Notes: generated from the sequence alone by a model not told the origin. A stretch of DNA of 58,601 bases from Burkholderiales bacterium (GCA_021300475.1 JAJTDO010000011.1:1-58601); one strand, 5' to 3'. Numbered from the stretch's first letter, positions 37,967-47,395 are shown. Made by a program: numbers and translations.

Positions 37967-39571
37967 CTATTGTACTTGTCTAGGCCTGCTCACGGCAAAA
38001 GCTAAGGCCAAAACCAGCAAAGCAAAGAAGATTGGCGCAAAAAGACCCAGTCTTGCGTAGGGCGTGAGGCCTTTCATACCGACCAGATCTGCCTTTCCCA
38101 CCAGACGCGCGTGAGATTGCATGCTCATGACCCATTGACCGTTGGCATCAATGACGCCGGACACGCCAGTATTGGTGGCTCTGACCGTGGGTTTTCTGTG
38201 CTCTGCGGAGCGGACACGCGACATTTGGGCATGTTGCTCCAAGGCCCAGGACTGACCGAACCAGGCCAGATTGCTGACATTGAACAATACATTGGGCTCT
38301 GGGGTGGCAGATGACACCAAGGCTGCAAATTCATGACTAAACACATCTTCGTAACAGACGTTGGGCAGGATGTTCAGGCCCGACACCTGAAATGCGCTGG
38401 GTGCGCCCTGCCCCCGGTTAAAGTCGCCCATGGGCATGTTCATTAAATCGACGAACCAGCGAAAACCCAAAGGGATAAATTCTCCGAACGGTACAAGGTG
38501 CCGTTTGTCATAGCGGTCGCTGGGGTGGTCTGGTGCATTTGGAGATGTGACGGGCAGCGCAATGACGCTGTTGGTGTAAATATTGCCATCTTGCAAAGCG
38601 GCGCCCATGACCACCGGGGTTTGGTAGACAAAAGCCAAACCGGCAAAGGCATCACGCCAGGACTGGGGCGCCTCCTGCCAAAGCACTGGCAGCGCAGTTT
38701 CAGGAAACATCAACCAGTCGCCCGGTTTGGAATGCTCTCCGGCCAAACGGCCCAGATCCACCGTACTCAGAAAGTTTTCGGTAATGTGTTGAGGGTCAAA
38801 CTTCACGGTTTGAGACACGTTGGGCTGAATAATATGTACGCTGACCTGCCCTGCCTTCTCTGCCCCCCAAGACAAAGGGACCATTAATTGACCGGCGCCA
38901 GCAAAAAACGCAAGCGGCAGCATTAATATGAGCAAGCGCGCACGAACACCCGTAGTGGCGCGCAGACCAGACAGCAAACTTGCCAGACAAAAAGCAAAGA
39001 AACCCAGAGCAAAGCACAGACCGTAGTTGCCAATGAGCGGGTACCAACCCGAAAACGGCGTATCCAGCCAAGCCTCGCCTGAAGTGAGCCAAGGAAAACC
39101 TGTGAAAACCCAAGCTCTTGCATATTCAGACACCGCCCAGACCATGCCAAACAAAACTGCTTTGACAGTGACTGGCTCAAGTCGACCCTGCCAGCGTTGG
39201 TCTAACCTGCGCATGATAAAAAAGGCCATGGCTGGAAAAAGCGCCATGTAGGCTGCCAGCAAAGCCACCGCCAACACGGCAACGGCGGCCGGAACCTCTC
39301 CAAATTCATGAAGGCTGATGTACAACCAATGGATGCCAACGGAAAACTGCCCAAAACCATAGCAAAAACCAGCCTTGAAACCGATGGGAATTTTAGTTGG
39401 GGCGTTTATTTCTGAAGGCGCGCGCGCAATTGCGATGGCAAGCGCCAAACCCAGCGGCTGGAGGTAAACCCACGACAGTGGCGCGAACCCGAGACACCAG
39501 GAGGCGCCGAGCAAGAATAACAACCCGCCCCGAAAAAAAGGTGACTGCAACCACTGTTTCGAGAAACTCAT
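37967..39571 (-). CDS. lnt: apolipoprotein N-acyltransferase
   Basis: Adds the third acyl chain to the N-terminal cysteine of lipoproteins at the periplasmic face of the inner membrane. The start at 39571 gives 534 aa: about six N-terminal membrane segments, a nitrilase-like domain (about 230-500) and a last C-terminal segment. The catalytic Glu is in [10 protein letters not shown], the Lys in the [11 protein letters not shown] segment region, and the Cys in [12 protein letters not shown]. It starts 4 bp after corC. Confidence 0.94.
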   Translation of the reverse strand: MSFSKQWLQSPFFRGGLLFLLGASWCLGFAPLSWVYLQPLGLALAIAIARAPSEINAPTKIPIGFKAGFCYGFGQFSVGIHWLYISLHEFGEVPAAVAVLAVALLAAYMALFPAMAFFIMRRLDQRWQGRLEPVTVKAVLFGMVWAVSEYARAWVFTGFPWLTSGEAWLDTPFSGWYPLIGNYGLCFALGFFAFCLASLLSGLRATTGVRARLLILMLPLAFFAGAGQLMVPLSWGAEKAGQVSVHIIQPNVSQTVKFDPQHITENFLSTVDLGRLAGEHSKPGDWLMFPETALPVLWQEAPQSWRDAFAGLAFVYQTPVVMGAALQDGNIYTNSVIALPVTSPNAPDHPSDRYDKRHLVPFGEFIPLGFRWFVDLMNMPMGDFNRGQGAPSAFQVSGLNILPNVCYEDVFSHEFAALVSSATPEPNVLFNVSNLAWFGQSWALEQHAQMSRVRSAEHRKPTVRATNTGVSGVIDANGQWVMSMQSHARLVGKADLVGMKGLTPYARLGLFAPIFFALLVLALAFAVSRPRQVQ

Positions 39572-39575
39572 TTTT

Positions 39576-40505
39576 TCAAGGATTGTCAGAAGGCGACCCG
39601 CCGTGACCCAAGGCCTCCTGCAGGAGACCTTTGTCTTCTTCAGGACTGGCGACAATGCGCTCCACTTTTAGCAGGTGCACTTGCCGGGCATCAGCCCTGA
39701 GCACTTCAAAGCGCATGGGCGACAACTCTATGGTTTCACCCCGACGAGGAACCCGGCCCAAATGGTCTGCCATCAAACCGCCCAGCGTGTTGGACTGTGA
39801 TGTGTCGAACTCACAACCAAAGGCCTCATTGAACTGCTCGATTTCAGTCAAGGCCTTCACGCGGAACACATTTTGGCTGGTGGCTGGATCAAACAATACG
39901 ATGTTGTCGCTTTCGTCATCGAAATCGTACTCATCTTCAATATCACCGACAATTTGTTCCAGCACATCCTCGATAGTAATCAACCCGGCTACATTGCCGT
40001 ACTCATCAACCACCACTGCCATGTGGTTGCGGTTGTCACGAAAATCGCGCAACAAGACATTCAAACGTTTGCTTTCGGGGATAAACACCACAGGGCGCAA
40101 CATGTCGCGCAAATCAAAATCAGGATTCAAGGAATGCTGCAGCAAATCTTTGGCCAGCAAAATTCCAATGACGTTGTCCCTGTGATTTTCAAACACGGGA
40201 AAGCGGGAATGGGTAGCGGCCACGGCGAAGGCGATGATGTCTGGAACGGGTTGCGAGATGTCTATCATGTCCGCCTGAGAACGCGGCACCATAATGACGC
40301 GGGCAGACAACTCTGACACCTGCATCACGCCTTCGATCATGGAAAGCGCGTCTGCATCGAGAAGATTTTTTTCATGCGCGTGGTGAAGAATTTCCTGCAA
40401 TTGCTCTCTGTCTTCGGGTTCGCGCAACAACAAAGAAGACAGCTTTTCCAACAAACTCTGGGAGCGTCGGTGAGGAAGGGCCTGCGAAGCAAGCGATTCA
40501 GACAT
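39576..40505 (-). CDS. corC: CorC/YbeX-family CBS-domain protein
   Basis: A cytoplasmic protein of 309 aa with two CBS domains (about 75-200) and a C-terminal CorC_HlyC domain. RVIMVPRSQADMIDIS marks the first CBS repeat. E. coli YbeX (CorC) was linked to magnesium/cobalt efflux and more recently to ribosome metabolism; the role here is inferred. It sits directly before lnt as in most proteobacteria, but the usual ybeZ and ybeY upstream are missing. Confidence 0.9.
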   Translation of the reverse strand: MSESLASQALPHRRSQSLLEKLSSLLLREPEDREQLQEILHHAHEKNLLDADALSMIEGVMQVSELSARVIMVPRSQADMIDISQPVPDIIAFAVAATHSRFPVFENHRDNVIGILLAKDLLQHSLNPDFDLRDMLRPVVFIPESKRLNVLLRDFRDNRNHMAVVVDEYGNVAGLITIEDVLEQIVGDIEDEYDFDDESDNIVLFDPATSQNVFRVKALTEIEQFNEAFGCEFDTSQSNTLGGLMADHLGRVPRRGETIELSPMRFEVLRADARQVHLLKVERIVASPEEDKGLLQEALGHGGSPSDNP

Positions 40506-40567
40506 ACGTTTGGGAATGCAATGACATTCCCCGAAGTGGCAACCCTACAAGCATACCAAAAAGCCTC

Positions 40568-41902
40568 TCAGGACGTAATCACTGCTTCCGCTCTTAAGGA
40601 ATGTGGCAGGGCCTCTATTATTTTCAAATCCACCAATTGACCGATCAACCGGGGGTGGCCGACAAAATTGACAACCCGATTGTTGTCAGTGCGGCCAGAC
40701 AGTTCAGTGACATCCTTCTTGGCATACCCCTGCACCAAAACCCGCTGAATACTGCCCACCATGGACTGGCTGATCTGCAAGGCATTTGCATCGATGGTTT
40801 TTTGCAGCCGTGCCAAACGCGCCAACTTGATGTCCGCGGGGGTGTCGTCTTTCAAGTCGGCAGCGGGGGTGCCGGGTCTCTGGCTGTAAACGAACGAAAA
40901 GGAGGTGTCGAAACCAACGTCCTCAATCACTTTCATCGTGGCTTCAAAGTCCGCCTCGGTCTCTCCGGGAAAGCCGACAATAAAATCTGAGGAAATGGAA
41001 ATGTCGGGGCGCACGGCACGCAATTTCCGAATAATGGATTTGTATTCCAGTGCTGTGTAGCCTCGCTTCATGGCGGCTAAAATGCGGTCTGAACCGGCCT
41101 GAACCGGCAAATGCAGGTGACTGACAAGTTTGGGCAATTTTTCGTAAGCCGCAATGAGGCGAGCGTTGAATTCTTTGGGGTGGGATGTGGTGTAGCGAAT
41201 CCGCTCGATACCGGGAATTTCAGAGACATACTCAAGCAAAAGGGCAAAGTCGGCTTTTTCTTCGCTGCCTTCCATGCGCCCCAAATAGGCATTTACATTC
41301 TGCCCCAACAAATTAACTTCCCGGACACCTTGGTCAGCCAAATCAGCCACTTCCACCAGAACATCCTCAAAGGGTCTGGAGACTTCTTCACCCCGGGTAT
41401 AGGGCACAACACAAAAACTGCAGTATTTGCTGCACCCTTCCATGATGGAAACATAGGCAGTGACGCCTTCCACCTTTGCAGGCGGCAGGTGGTCAAACTT
41501 TTCAATTTCCGGAAATGAAATGTCGACTTGAGCGCGGCCCTTGCGTCTGCGATTCGCAATCAACTCAGGCAAGCGGTGCAGTGTTTGCGGACCGAACACA
41601 ACATCAACATAAGGCGCCCTGCGAACAATGGCTGCCCCTTCCTGACTGGCCACGCACCCACCCACACCAATAATAAGGTCAGGTTTTGTCTTCTTCAGCA
41701 ACTTTGCGCGCCCAAGATCAGAGAAAACTTTTTCCTGGGCTTTTTCCCGAACCGAGCAGGTGTTGAACAAAATAACATCTGCGTCTTCCTGACTGTCTGT
41801 GCGAACCAAACCATCGGATTCACGAAGTACGTCCAACATTTTGTCGGAGTCGTATTCGTTCATTTGGCAACCAAAGGTTTTGATAAAGACTTTTTTAGAC
41901 AT
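40568..41902 (-). CDS. miaB: tRNA-2-methylthio-N6-isopentenyladenosine synthase
   Basis: A radical-SAM methylthiotransferase acting on position 37 of tRNAs reading UNN codons, after MiaA has added the isopentenyl group. The product is 444 aa. The auxiliary cluster cysteines are in [15 protein letters not shown] and VGGCVAS; the radical-SAM cluster is [17 protein letters not shown]-terminal TRAM domain binds RNA. miaA is also in the window (46427-47395), about 4.5 kb away on the same strand. Confidence 0.97.
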   Translation of the reverse strand: MSKKVFIKTFGCQMNEYDSDKMLDVLRESDGLVRTDSQEDADVILFNTCSVREKAQEKVFSDLGRAKLLKKTKPDLIIGVGGCVASQEGAAIVRRAPYVDVVFGPQTLHRLPELIANRRRKGRAQVDISFPEIEKFDHLPPAKVEGVTAYVSIMEGCSKYCSFCVVPYTRGEEVSRPFEDVLVEVADLADQGVREVNLLGQNVNAYLGRMEGSEEKADFALLLEYVSEIPGIERIRYTTSHPKEFNARLIAAYEKLPKLVSHLHLPVQAGSDRILAAMKRGYTALEYKSIIRKLRAVRPDISISSDFIVGFPGETEADFEATMKVIEDVGFDTSFSFVYSQRPGTPAADLKDDTPADIKLARLARLQKTIDANALQISQSMVGSIQRVLVQGYAKKDVTELSGRTDNNRVVNFVGHPRLIGQLVDLKIIEALPHSLRAEAVITS

Positions 41903-42127
41903 GCTCGGCTTTCACTGGTGTTGGCTGGGTTTGTGCAAACACGCCCTAGAACCCTCACCCTTGAGAACCACACCGAACTTTGCAATTGAAAAAATGCTCA
42001 GGCGAAGCGATTGCGGCGCGGGTTGCGTTATTAAACGGTGCACACTGCAAGCGTGTCATTGTACACAAGGGCATGCTTACTCTAAACTGGTTGCTCAATG
42101 GTTCATCTGATTCAGGCCACTTTTGCC

Positions 42128-42820
42128 ATGCCAAATTCCCCGTTTTCATTTTTGCGCTCTGCGCTGCAACTGGTCACCGACCCAAGCGCACAAGACAACG
42201 CTTTCAAACAAATGGATCAAGCCCTGAAATTCATCAGCACCGAGGTGCAGGCCAACCGACCCAACCCCTCCGACAACTTGCCCACAGCCGTAAAAAGCGG
42301 ATTGCTGAGCAGCGAAGAAAAGACACTGGTTGCCGGATTGATGCGGGTGAACCACGTGGGGGAAGTGTGTGCCCAAGCCCTCTATCAGGCGCAGGCGCAA
42401 GCAACAAACAACCCAGCCTTGAAAGAAGTTTTTATTGAGGCGGCAAAAGACGAGGCAGATCATCTGGCCTGGACGGGCCAACGACTTAGCGAACTCGGCG
42501 CCCAGCCAAGCGTGCTGAACCCTGTTTGGTATGCAGGCGCCTATGGGTTGGGCTGGGTTGCAGGCAAGATGGGGGATGCGACCAGCCTTGGTTTTCTGGC
42601 AGAAACGGAAAAGCAGGTGGAGGCACACCTAACCACGCACCTTAAAAAACTGCCGGCGCAAGACCACGCTTCACGCGCCATTGTTGAACAGATGCGCCTT
42701 GAGGAAGCAGGCCATGGACACCATGCGGCGCAATTGGGTGGCACCCCACCTGCGCTGCCTGTCCGTCTGGCCATGCGGTTCATGTCAAAAATAATGACCA
42801 CCGTTGCGCAGCGCATTTAA
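42128..42820 (+). CDS. coq7: 2-polyprenyl-3-methyl-6-methoxy-1,4-benzoquinol hydroxylase
   Basis: A di-iron monooxygenase that performs the last hydroxylation of ubiquinone synthesis. The ATG at 42128 gives 230 aa; one at 42098 adds ten non-conserved residues. Iron ligands are visible in MRVNHVGEVCAQALY, AAKDEADHL and the C-terminal RLEEAGHGHHA (the second EXXH). It is a member of the Coq7 family typical of betaproteobacteria, replacing UbiF. Confidence 0.93.
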   Translation: MPNSPFSFLRSALQLVTDPSAQDNAFKQMDQALKFISTEVQANRPNPSDNLPTAVKSGLLSSEEKTLVAGLMRVNHVGEVCAQALYQAQAQATNNPALKEVFIEAAKDEADHLAWTGQRLSELGAQPSVLNPVWYAGAYGLGWVAGKMGDATSLGFLAETEKQVEAHLTTHLKKLPAQDHASRAIVEQMRLEEAGHGHHAAQLGGTPPALPVRLAMRFMSKIMTTVAQRI

Positions 42821-42853
42821 ACAGGACGCGCAGACGCGAGTGAGGCACTGAAA

Positions 42854-43285
42854 TCAGTCAGCCAGATCGTCAATCAAATCAAGGCTGAATGTAATTTCTG
42901 CGGTGGACGCCAGCATTTTTGTAGCGGAGCAGTATTTATCATGCGACAGTTTGATGGCCCGCTCAACAAGATTTCGGGACAGAGACCTACCGCGAATCTT
43001 GAAATGCAAATTGATTTTAGTGAACACCTTGGGATCGGTTTCAGCGCGCTCCGCCGTCACTTCAACATCACACCCGCGAATGTCTTGGTTGCTTTTGCGC
43101 AAAATAAGCACGACGTCATAGGCCGTACAACCGCCAGTGCCCAGCAAAACCATTTCCATGGGGCGTGGCGCCAGATTCCGACCGCCACCTTCCGGCGCAC
43201 CATCCATATTCACCAAATGCCCGCTGCCAGTCTCGGCAACAAAGCTCATGCCCGGCGAACCATTCCATTTAACAACGCATTCCAT
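42854..43285 (-). CDS. OsmC-family protein
   Basis: A 143-aa member of the OsmC/Ohr superfamily (YhfA-like). Two cysteines in the expected positions (GTGGCTAYDV and SHDKYCSATKM) make it a possible thiol-dependent peroxidase, though the YhfA branch has no settled substrate. It is convergent with coq7; its promoter lies in the large upstream interval. Confidence 0.88.
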   Translation of the reverse strand: MECVVKWNGSPGMSFVAETGSGHLVNMDGAPEGGGRNLAPRPMEMVLLGTGGCTAYDVVLILRKSNQDIRGCDVEVTAERAETDPKVFTKINLHFKIRGRSLSRNLVERAIKLSHDKYCSATKMLASTAEITFSLDLIDDLAD

Positions 43286-43460
43286 CGAAGCTCCTATTGC
43301 TGCATCGCAACAAAAATAATATTTTCATAAAAAAAGACCGAGCATTTACTCTATAAATGAGAGTTACTGACTTATCAGTCACCAAAAAAACAATGCAACC
43401 TATTGATTCAAAAATTAAAAACAGAAAGCCTTAAAAAACAACAATGAAACCCCCACTTTC
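43286..43460. other. AT-rich non-coding stretch upstream of osmC
   Basis: This is the first part of the 680-bp interval between osmC and rplM. It is rich in A and T, with no reading frame of note. A TGACT-TATC-AGTCA inverted repeat lies near 43367-43381 and could be an operator for the minus-strand osmC gene. I see no clear promoter for osmC. Confidence 0.35.
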
Positions 43461-43489
43461 TTGCATTGCAGCAGCGATTTCAGTATATT
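43461..43489 (+). promoter_or_regulatory. promoter of candidate sRNA
   Basis: TTGCAT at 43461-43466, a 17-bp spacer and TATATT at 43484-43489 form a sigma-70-like promoter. Transcription would begin near 43496 and run to the terminator at 43743. Confidence 0.6.
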
Positions 43490-43495
43490 CAATCT

Positions 43496-43743
43496 ATCGA
43501 CAAGCGAGCAGTATAAAAGAGTTTAAAAAAGTACCGCGGCCTTTACGTAAGGCGGTACAACCGCCAACGTAAAAAGTTTTATAGTGAAAGCCCTAATGGT
43601 GCATTCAGATTACAAGCATTAACGTAGGTCATCAGTTACATGAAATTTCAAGGGTAGAGAGTCAGACTCTCCTCTTACAGTTGTCTCCTCCACCGTCCTC
43701 CTTTGGTGGATTAAACCCAAGCCTCACGGCTTGGGTTTTTTTT
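43496..43743 (+). ncRNA. candidate ~250-nt small RNA with anti-Shine-Dalgarno motifs
   Basis: The unit is bounded by a promoter and a strong terminator and has no credible reading frame (longest about 8 codons). Near the 5' end GTACCG (43531) and CGGTAC (43553) can pair, or GGCGGT can pair with ACCGCC just downstream; the two are exclusive. Hairpin 43657-43671 follows (GAGAG/CTCTC). Then come three CUCC-type motifs, one in the loop of a 6-bp hairpin (43689-43694 with 43705-43710; loop GTCCTCCTTT). That loop equals the 3' end anti-SD core of 16S rRNA. It recalls cuckoo/CcsR-type sRNAs that bind ribosome-binding sites, but homology is not shown. Confidence 0.55.
43714..43743 (+). terminator. 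intrinsic terminator of candidate sRNA
   Basis: AACCCAAGCC at 43714-43723 pairs with GGCTTGGGTT at 43728-43737 around TCAC, followed by eight T. It is a near-perfect terminator in front of the rplM promoter. Confidence 0.93.
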
Positions 43744-43758
43744 GCCTGAAAATAAGGC

Positions 43759-43786
43759 TTGATAGCCACCTTCATTTTGCTATACT
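43759..43786 (+). promoter_or_regulatory. rplM promoter
   Basis: TTGATA at 43759-43764, a 16-bp spacer and TATACT at 43781-43786, with an extended TGC before the -10, make a strong sigma-70 promoter. The start near 43793 gives a leader of about 173 nt for rplM-rpsI. Confidence 0.85.
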
Positions 43787-43893
43787 AGCGGGCTTTTCCG
43801 CTGCGGAGCGTCTGGGCTTCGCTTGCACTTGTTACCTTCAGTCGTGGTCAATGAACAGATCTTGTATCAGTTATGCATTGCGGCACATAAGAA

Positions 43894-43949
43894 GCGAACA
43901 AATCCAAGTGCCAGAGCAGTGGGTGTTCGCCAAACAGTTTTGGCTTTTT
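43894..43949 (+). promoter_or_regulatory. attenuator-like leader structure of rplM
   Basis: GCCAAA (43929-43934) pairs with TTTGGC (43939-43944), then TTTTT (43945-43949), an intrinsic terminator 16 nt before the rplM start. GCGAACA (43894-43900) can instead pair with TGTTCGC (43924-43930), whose last bases belong to the terminator stem. Such exclusive stems suggest feedback control of the operon by L13 or another ligand. It is inferred from sequence only. Confidence 0.55.
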
Positions 43950-43965
43950 ACAATAGGTAATTGAA

Positions 43966-44394
43966 ATGAAAACCTTTTCCGCAAAACCCCATGAGGTTCA
44001 GCGTGAGTGGTTTGTGATTGATGCAGAGGACAAGATCCTTGGTCGTGTAGCCAGCGAAGTTGCACACCGCCTGCGTGGAAAACACAAACCTGAATTCACT
44101 CCACACGTAGACACCGGCGACTTCATTGTTGTCGTAAACGCAGGAAAACTGCGCGTTACCGGTAACAAAGGTCTGCAAAAGAAATACTTCCGCCACTCTG
44201 GTTACCCAGGCGGCATTTTTGAAACCAACTTCGACAAGATGCAAGCCCGCTTTCCAGGCCGCGCATTGGAGAAGGCTGTGAAGGGCATGCTTCCCAAGGG
44301 TCCCTTGGGCTACGCCATGATCAAAAAACTGAAGGTCTATGCGGGCGAAACTCACCCACACACCGCCCAACAACCTAAACCGCTGAGCATCTGA
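43966..44394 (+). CDS. rplM: 50S ribosomal protein L13
   Basis: An essential early-assembly protein of the large subunit, 142 aa as in E. coli. [20 protein letters not shown] at the N-terminus, the [17 protein letters not shown] segment and the C-terminal [19 protein letters not shown] are typical. The ATG follows TAGGTA. It is cotranscribed with rpsI (7-bp gap) from a strong promoter with an attenuator-like leader. Confidence 0.98.
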   Translation: MKTFSAKPHEVQREWFVIDAEDKILGRVASEVAHRLRGKHKPEFTPHVDTGDFIVVVNAGKLRVTGNKGLQKKYFRHSGYPGGIFETNFDKMQARFPGRALEKAVKGMLPKGPLGYAMIKKLKVYAGETHPHTAQQPKPLSI

Positions 44395-44401
44395 GGTCGA
44401 T

Positions 44402-44800
44402 ATGATTGGTAACTACTACTATGGCACCGGCCGCCGCAAAAGCTCTGTGGCCCGCGTATTCATTAAAAGCGGAAGCGGTCAATTCACAGTCAATGGCAAG
44501 CCATTAAACGTGTTTTTTGCTCGCGAAACAGGCGTGATGATTGCTCGCCAACCTTTGGTTCTGACCAGCAACGAAGAAACTTTCGACATCATGGTGAACG
44601 TCAATGGTGGCGGCGAATCTGGTCAAGCGGGTGCAGTTCGCCACGGCTTGACACGCGCTTTGATCGATTATGACGCTGCCTTGAAGGCTGCCCTGTCTCA
44701 CGCTGGCTTCGTTACCCGCGATGCCCGTCTTCAGCAACTGCCAGCCAGCGTTCACAAAGAAACCAGCCACCTTCGGGTGGCTTTTTTTTCGACAGATTAA
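44402..44800 (+). CDS. rpsI: 30S ribosomal protein S9 with replaced C-terminal tail
   Basis: Residues 1-109 (to 44728, AGFVTRDAR) are an ordinary S9. The next 21 or so residues of the family, a basic segment of type VERKKVGLRKAR..QFSKR whose end contacts P-site tRNA, are missing. Instead the frame continues with 23 unrelated residues ([15 protein letters not shown]...) and passes through the operon terminator (44765-44789) before stopping at 44798-44800. This suggests a deletion of about 50 bp that removed the tail and stop codon. It is either a real lesion or an assembly error. Confidence 0.9.
   Translation: MIGNYYYGTGRRKSSVARVFIKSGSGQFTVNGKPLNVFFARETGVMIARQPLVLTSNEETFDIMVNVNGGGESGQAGAVRHGLTRALIDYDAALKAALSHAGFVTRDARLQQLPASVHKETSHLRVAFFSTD
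44765..44789 (+). terminator. rplM-rpsI terminator, inside the altered rpsI frame
   Basis: AGCCACC (44765-44771) pairs with GGTGGCT (44776-44782) around a stable TTCG tetraloop, then eight T. In an intact operon it would lie after the rpsI stop. Here transcripts ending in this T run would have no in-frame stop codon. Confidence 0.95.
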
Positions 44801-44876
44801 AATACATGTCATCTGCAAGCACCAAGCTTGTCAGCCTCTGTTTTAACCTTTGAATCTGAATTTTCTGGAGCTAAAA

Positions 44877-45920
44877 ATGATACGCATTGGCATTGTGGGT
44901 GGTACCGGCTACACAGGGGTGGAATTGCTCCGCCTGCTATCGCAACATCCGCAAGCACAACTTCAGGTGATCACCTCTCGCAAAGAGGCTGGCATGCCTG
45001 TGGCCGACATGTATCCGTCCCTGCGCAAGAAAGTGAACATCGCATTTACGGAACCCGACACCCAAACATTGAAGCAATGCGACGTGGTTTTCTTCGCCAC
45101 CCCCCATGGCGTGGCAATGGCCCAAGCCCGTGAACTGCTGGACGCGGACGTAAAAGTCATCGATCTGGCGGCAGACTTCAGATTAAAAGACCCTGCTGAG
45201 TTCCAAAAATGGTATGCAATGGAACACACTTGCACCGACTTGCTCGCCGAAGCAGTCTACGGTCTGGCCGAGGTGAATCGCGAGGCGATTAAAAAAGCCA
45301 GGCTGATTGGTTTGGCAGGATGCTACCCGACTGCAGTGCAGTTGGGCCTGAAACCTCTGCTGACCTCTGGACAGGCCTTGATTGATGAAAGCAATATTAT
45401 TGCCGACTGCAAATCAGGCGTTTCAGGGGCTGGCAGAAAGGCGGAAGTTCACACCTTGATGGCTGAAGCGTCTGACAACTTTAAAGCCTATGGCGTTGGG
45501 GGTCACCGCCACCTGCCGGAAATCAAACAAGGACTGAACAACTTGTCTGGCCGGGAAACCGGGCTGATATTCGTACCCCACCTGACACCGATGATTCGCG
45601 GCATTCTGGCCACGCTGTATGTAAAAGTCCGACCTGAGGTACGCGACATGGATTTTCAAGCCCTCTATGAAAACCATTACGCCAATGAGCCTTTTGTGGA
45701 TGTGCTGCCCAAAGGCGGTTCACCAGAGACACGCAGCGTCAGAGCATCAAACATGGTGAGAATGGCTGTGCACAGACCACAAGGCGGCGACACGCTGGTG
45801 GTTCTGTCAGCCATAGACAACTTGGTGAAAGGTGCCTCGGGGCAGGCTGTTCAGGTCATGAACCTGATGTTTAACCTACCTGAAACGTTGGGCCTGGAAC
45901 AAGTGCCAATCCTGCCGTGA
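44877..45920 (+). CDS. argC: N-acetyl-gamma-glutamyl-phosphate reductase
   Basis: The NADPH-dependent third step of arginine synthesis. The start at 44877 ([14 protein letters not shown]) follows CTGGAG and gives 347 aa. The catalytic Cys is in [15 protein letters not shown], and [11 protein letters not shown] carries the active-site His. It follows the rplM-rpsI terminator and lies about 26 kb from the argDFG group. Confidence 0.97.
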   Translation: MIRIGIVGGTGYTGVELLRLLSQHPQAQLQVITSRKEAGMPVADMYPSLRKKVNIAFTEPDTQTLKQCDVVFFATPHGVAMAQARELLDADVKVIDLAADFRLKDPAEFQKWYAMEHTCTDLLAEAVYGLAEVNREAIKKARLIGLAGCYPTAVQLGLKPLLTSGQALIDESNIIADCKSGVSGAGRKAEVHTLMAEASDNFKAYGVGGHRHLPEIKQGLNNLSGRETGLIFVPHLTPMIRGILATLYVKVRPEVRDMDFQALYENHYANEPFVDVLPKGGSPETRSVRASNMVRMAVHRPQGGDTLVVLSAIDNLVKGASGQAVQVMNLMFNLPETLGLEQVPILP

Positions 45921-46036
45921 AGCCGTATTAATCGTGCGCAGGCAACTTGGTACTTTCCCATGCTTGCGCATTCTTAATATCGGAGTAAAATCGTAGGGTA
46001 TTGCAAGATTTGAAATTTGGCGCCAGTGCCTTGATT

Positions 46037-46048
46037 GTATTGCAATAC
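46037..46048. promoter_or_regulatory. 12-bp palindrome upstream of erpA
   Basis: GTATTGCAATAC is a perfect palindrome ending 31 bp before the erpA start. A partial copy, GTATTGCAAG, begins at about 45998. It does not match the IscR consensus I know. It could be an operator for a dimeric regulator. Confidence 0.4.
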
Positions 46049-46079
46049 TGTCTTCAACCGAACTTGTAGAGATTCGAAC

Positions 46080-46430
46080 ATGAACGCTGTTACAGAAATG
46101 CCCGCACCCCTTGTTTTCACAGACTCAGCTGCTGCGAAAGTGAAAGACCTCATTACAGAAGAAGGCAATCCGGATCTGAAACTGCGCGTTTTCGTGCAGG
46201 GCGGCGGTTGCTCAGGTTTCCAGTATGGTTTCACGTTTGATGAAGCCGTCAATGAAGACGACTCAACCATGGTCAAGAATGGTGTGACCTTGCTGATTGA
46301 TGCCATGAGCTACCAGTATCTGGTTGGCGCAGAAATCGATTACAAAGAAGACATTAACGGTTCGCAGTTCGTTATCAAGAACCCCAACGCAACCACAACC
46401 TGCGGCTGCGGATCTTCCTTCTCAGCTTAA
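46080..46430 (+). CDS. erpA: iron-sulfur cluster insertion protein ErpA
   Basis: An A-type carrier that delivers [4Fe-4S] clusters to targets such as the isoprenoid enzymes IspG and IspH. The ATG at 46080 ([20 protein letters not shown]) gives 116 aa. The three ligands are Cys in [11 protein letters not shown] and both Cys of TTCGCGSSF near the end. Its stop codon overlaps that of convergent miaA. The neighbour argC-erpA order is common in Burkholderiales. Confidence 0.95.
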   Translation: MNAVTEMPAPLVFTDSAAAKVKDLITEEGNPDLKLRVFVQGGGCSGFQYGFTFDEAVNEDDSTMVKNGVTLLIDAMSYQYLVGAEIDYKEDINGSQFVIKNPNATTTCGCGSSFSA

Positions 46431-47395
46431 CTTTCTTCTGCCTGAATTGTTCGCTTGATGCGGTCGCAAATGTCTTGGCACTGCGCCAAGGCATTTGCGG
46501 CATATCCTGTCGAAAACGGATTTATTACCGTTCTTTCAGGCATGGAGCGCAGCCATGTCAGTTGTCTCTTTGCCAACTGCCGGGTGGCAAATACGCCCTG
46601 ATCTTTCAGTTGAGCCATTGAAATTTCGCCTTCAAGCATGCTCCAAACCTGACGGTAACCGACACATCGCATTGACGGCATGCTCGAATTCAGCACCCAT
46701 CTTTTTCGCAAGCCCTCAACCTCATCAACCAAGCCACCCAAGAGCATTTGAGCAAACCGGATTTCAATGCGCTGATGCAAATCACTGCGCGACTCCGGCT
46801 CAAGACTGAGCACCGCAACACTGCGGTCAGACTTTTTTTCACTAAAAAATGAAGACAATGGCTGGCCTGTGACCAAAAACACCTCCAGAGCACGTTGAAT
46901 GCGCTGCGTATCGTTGGGTGCCAAACGCTGGGCTGTGGGTGGGTCGATCTGGGCCAATTCTGCGTGCAAGGCTGGCCAGCCTTCCAATGCGGCGCGGTTT
47001 TCCAGCGATTTCCTGATGCTTGCATCTGCCGCAGGCAAATCATCCAAACCTTGGGTCAGCGCCTTGTAGTACATCATGGTACCGCCGACAAAAACAGGAA
47101 CTGCGCCCCTTTGTCTGATTTCTCGCATCAACTGACGCGAACTGCTCGCAAAGTCTGCCGCGCTGTAACTTTCATCAGGGTTTCTGATGTTAATAAGGTG
47201 ATGAGGTACCGCGGACAATTCCTCTGCGGTTGGCTTGGCAGTTCCTATGTCCATTTCCTTGTACACCAGAGCGGAATCGATGCTGATGATTTCAATGGGA
47301 CAAGCCTGCGCCAAGGACAAGGCCAGGGCAGTTTTACCGCTCGCTGTTGGCCCAAGTATCGCCAAGGCTTGCACTGGGTTGTCATTCAAGGACAT
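46427..47395 (-). CDS. miaA: tRNA dimethylallyltransferase
   Basis: Adds the isopentenyl group to A37 of tRNAs, making the substrate of MiaB. It is 322 aa. [16 protein letters not shown] is the phosphate-binding loop, [16 protein letters not shown] follows, and the C-terminal [15 protein letters not shown] is conserved. It lies 21 bp after mutL, the usual mutL-miaA order, so the two are cotranscribed. Confidence 0.97.
   Translation of the reverse strand: MSLNDNPVQALAILGPTASGKTALALSLAQACPIEIISIDSALVYKEMDIGTAKPTAEELSAVPHHLINIRNPDESYSAADFASSSRQLMREIRQRGAVPVFVGGTMMYYKALTQGLDDLPAADASIRKSLENRAALEGWPALHAELAQIDPPTAQRLAPNDTQRIQRALEVFLVTGQPLSSFFSEKKSDRSVAVLSLEPESRSDLHQRIEIRFAQMLLGGLVDEVEGLRKRWVLNSSMPSMRCVGYRQVWSMLEGEISMAQLKDQGVFATRQLAKRQLTWLRSMPERTVINPFSTGYAANALAQCQDICDRIKRTIQAEES

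Noticed and set aside
43496-43743. 6S RNA
   Set aside because: The 5' and 3' parts are not complementary and there is no central bubble; size and layout do not fit.
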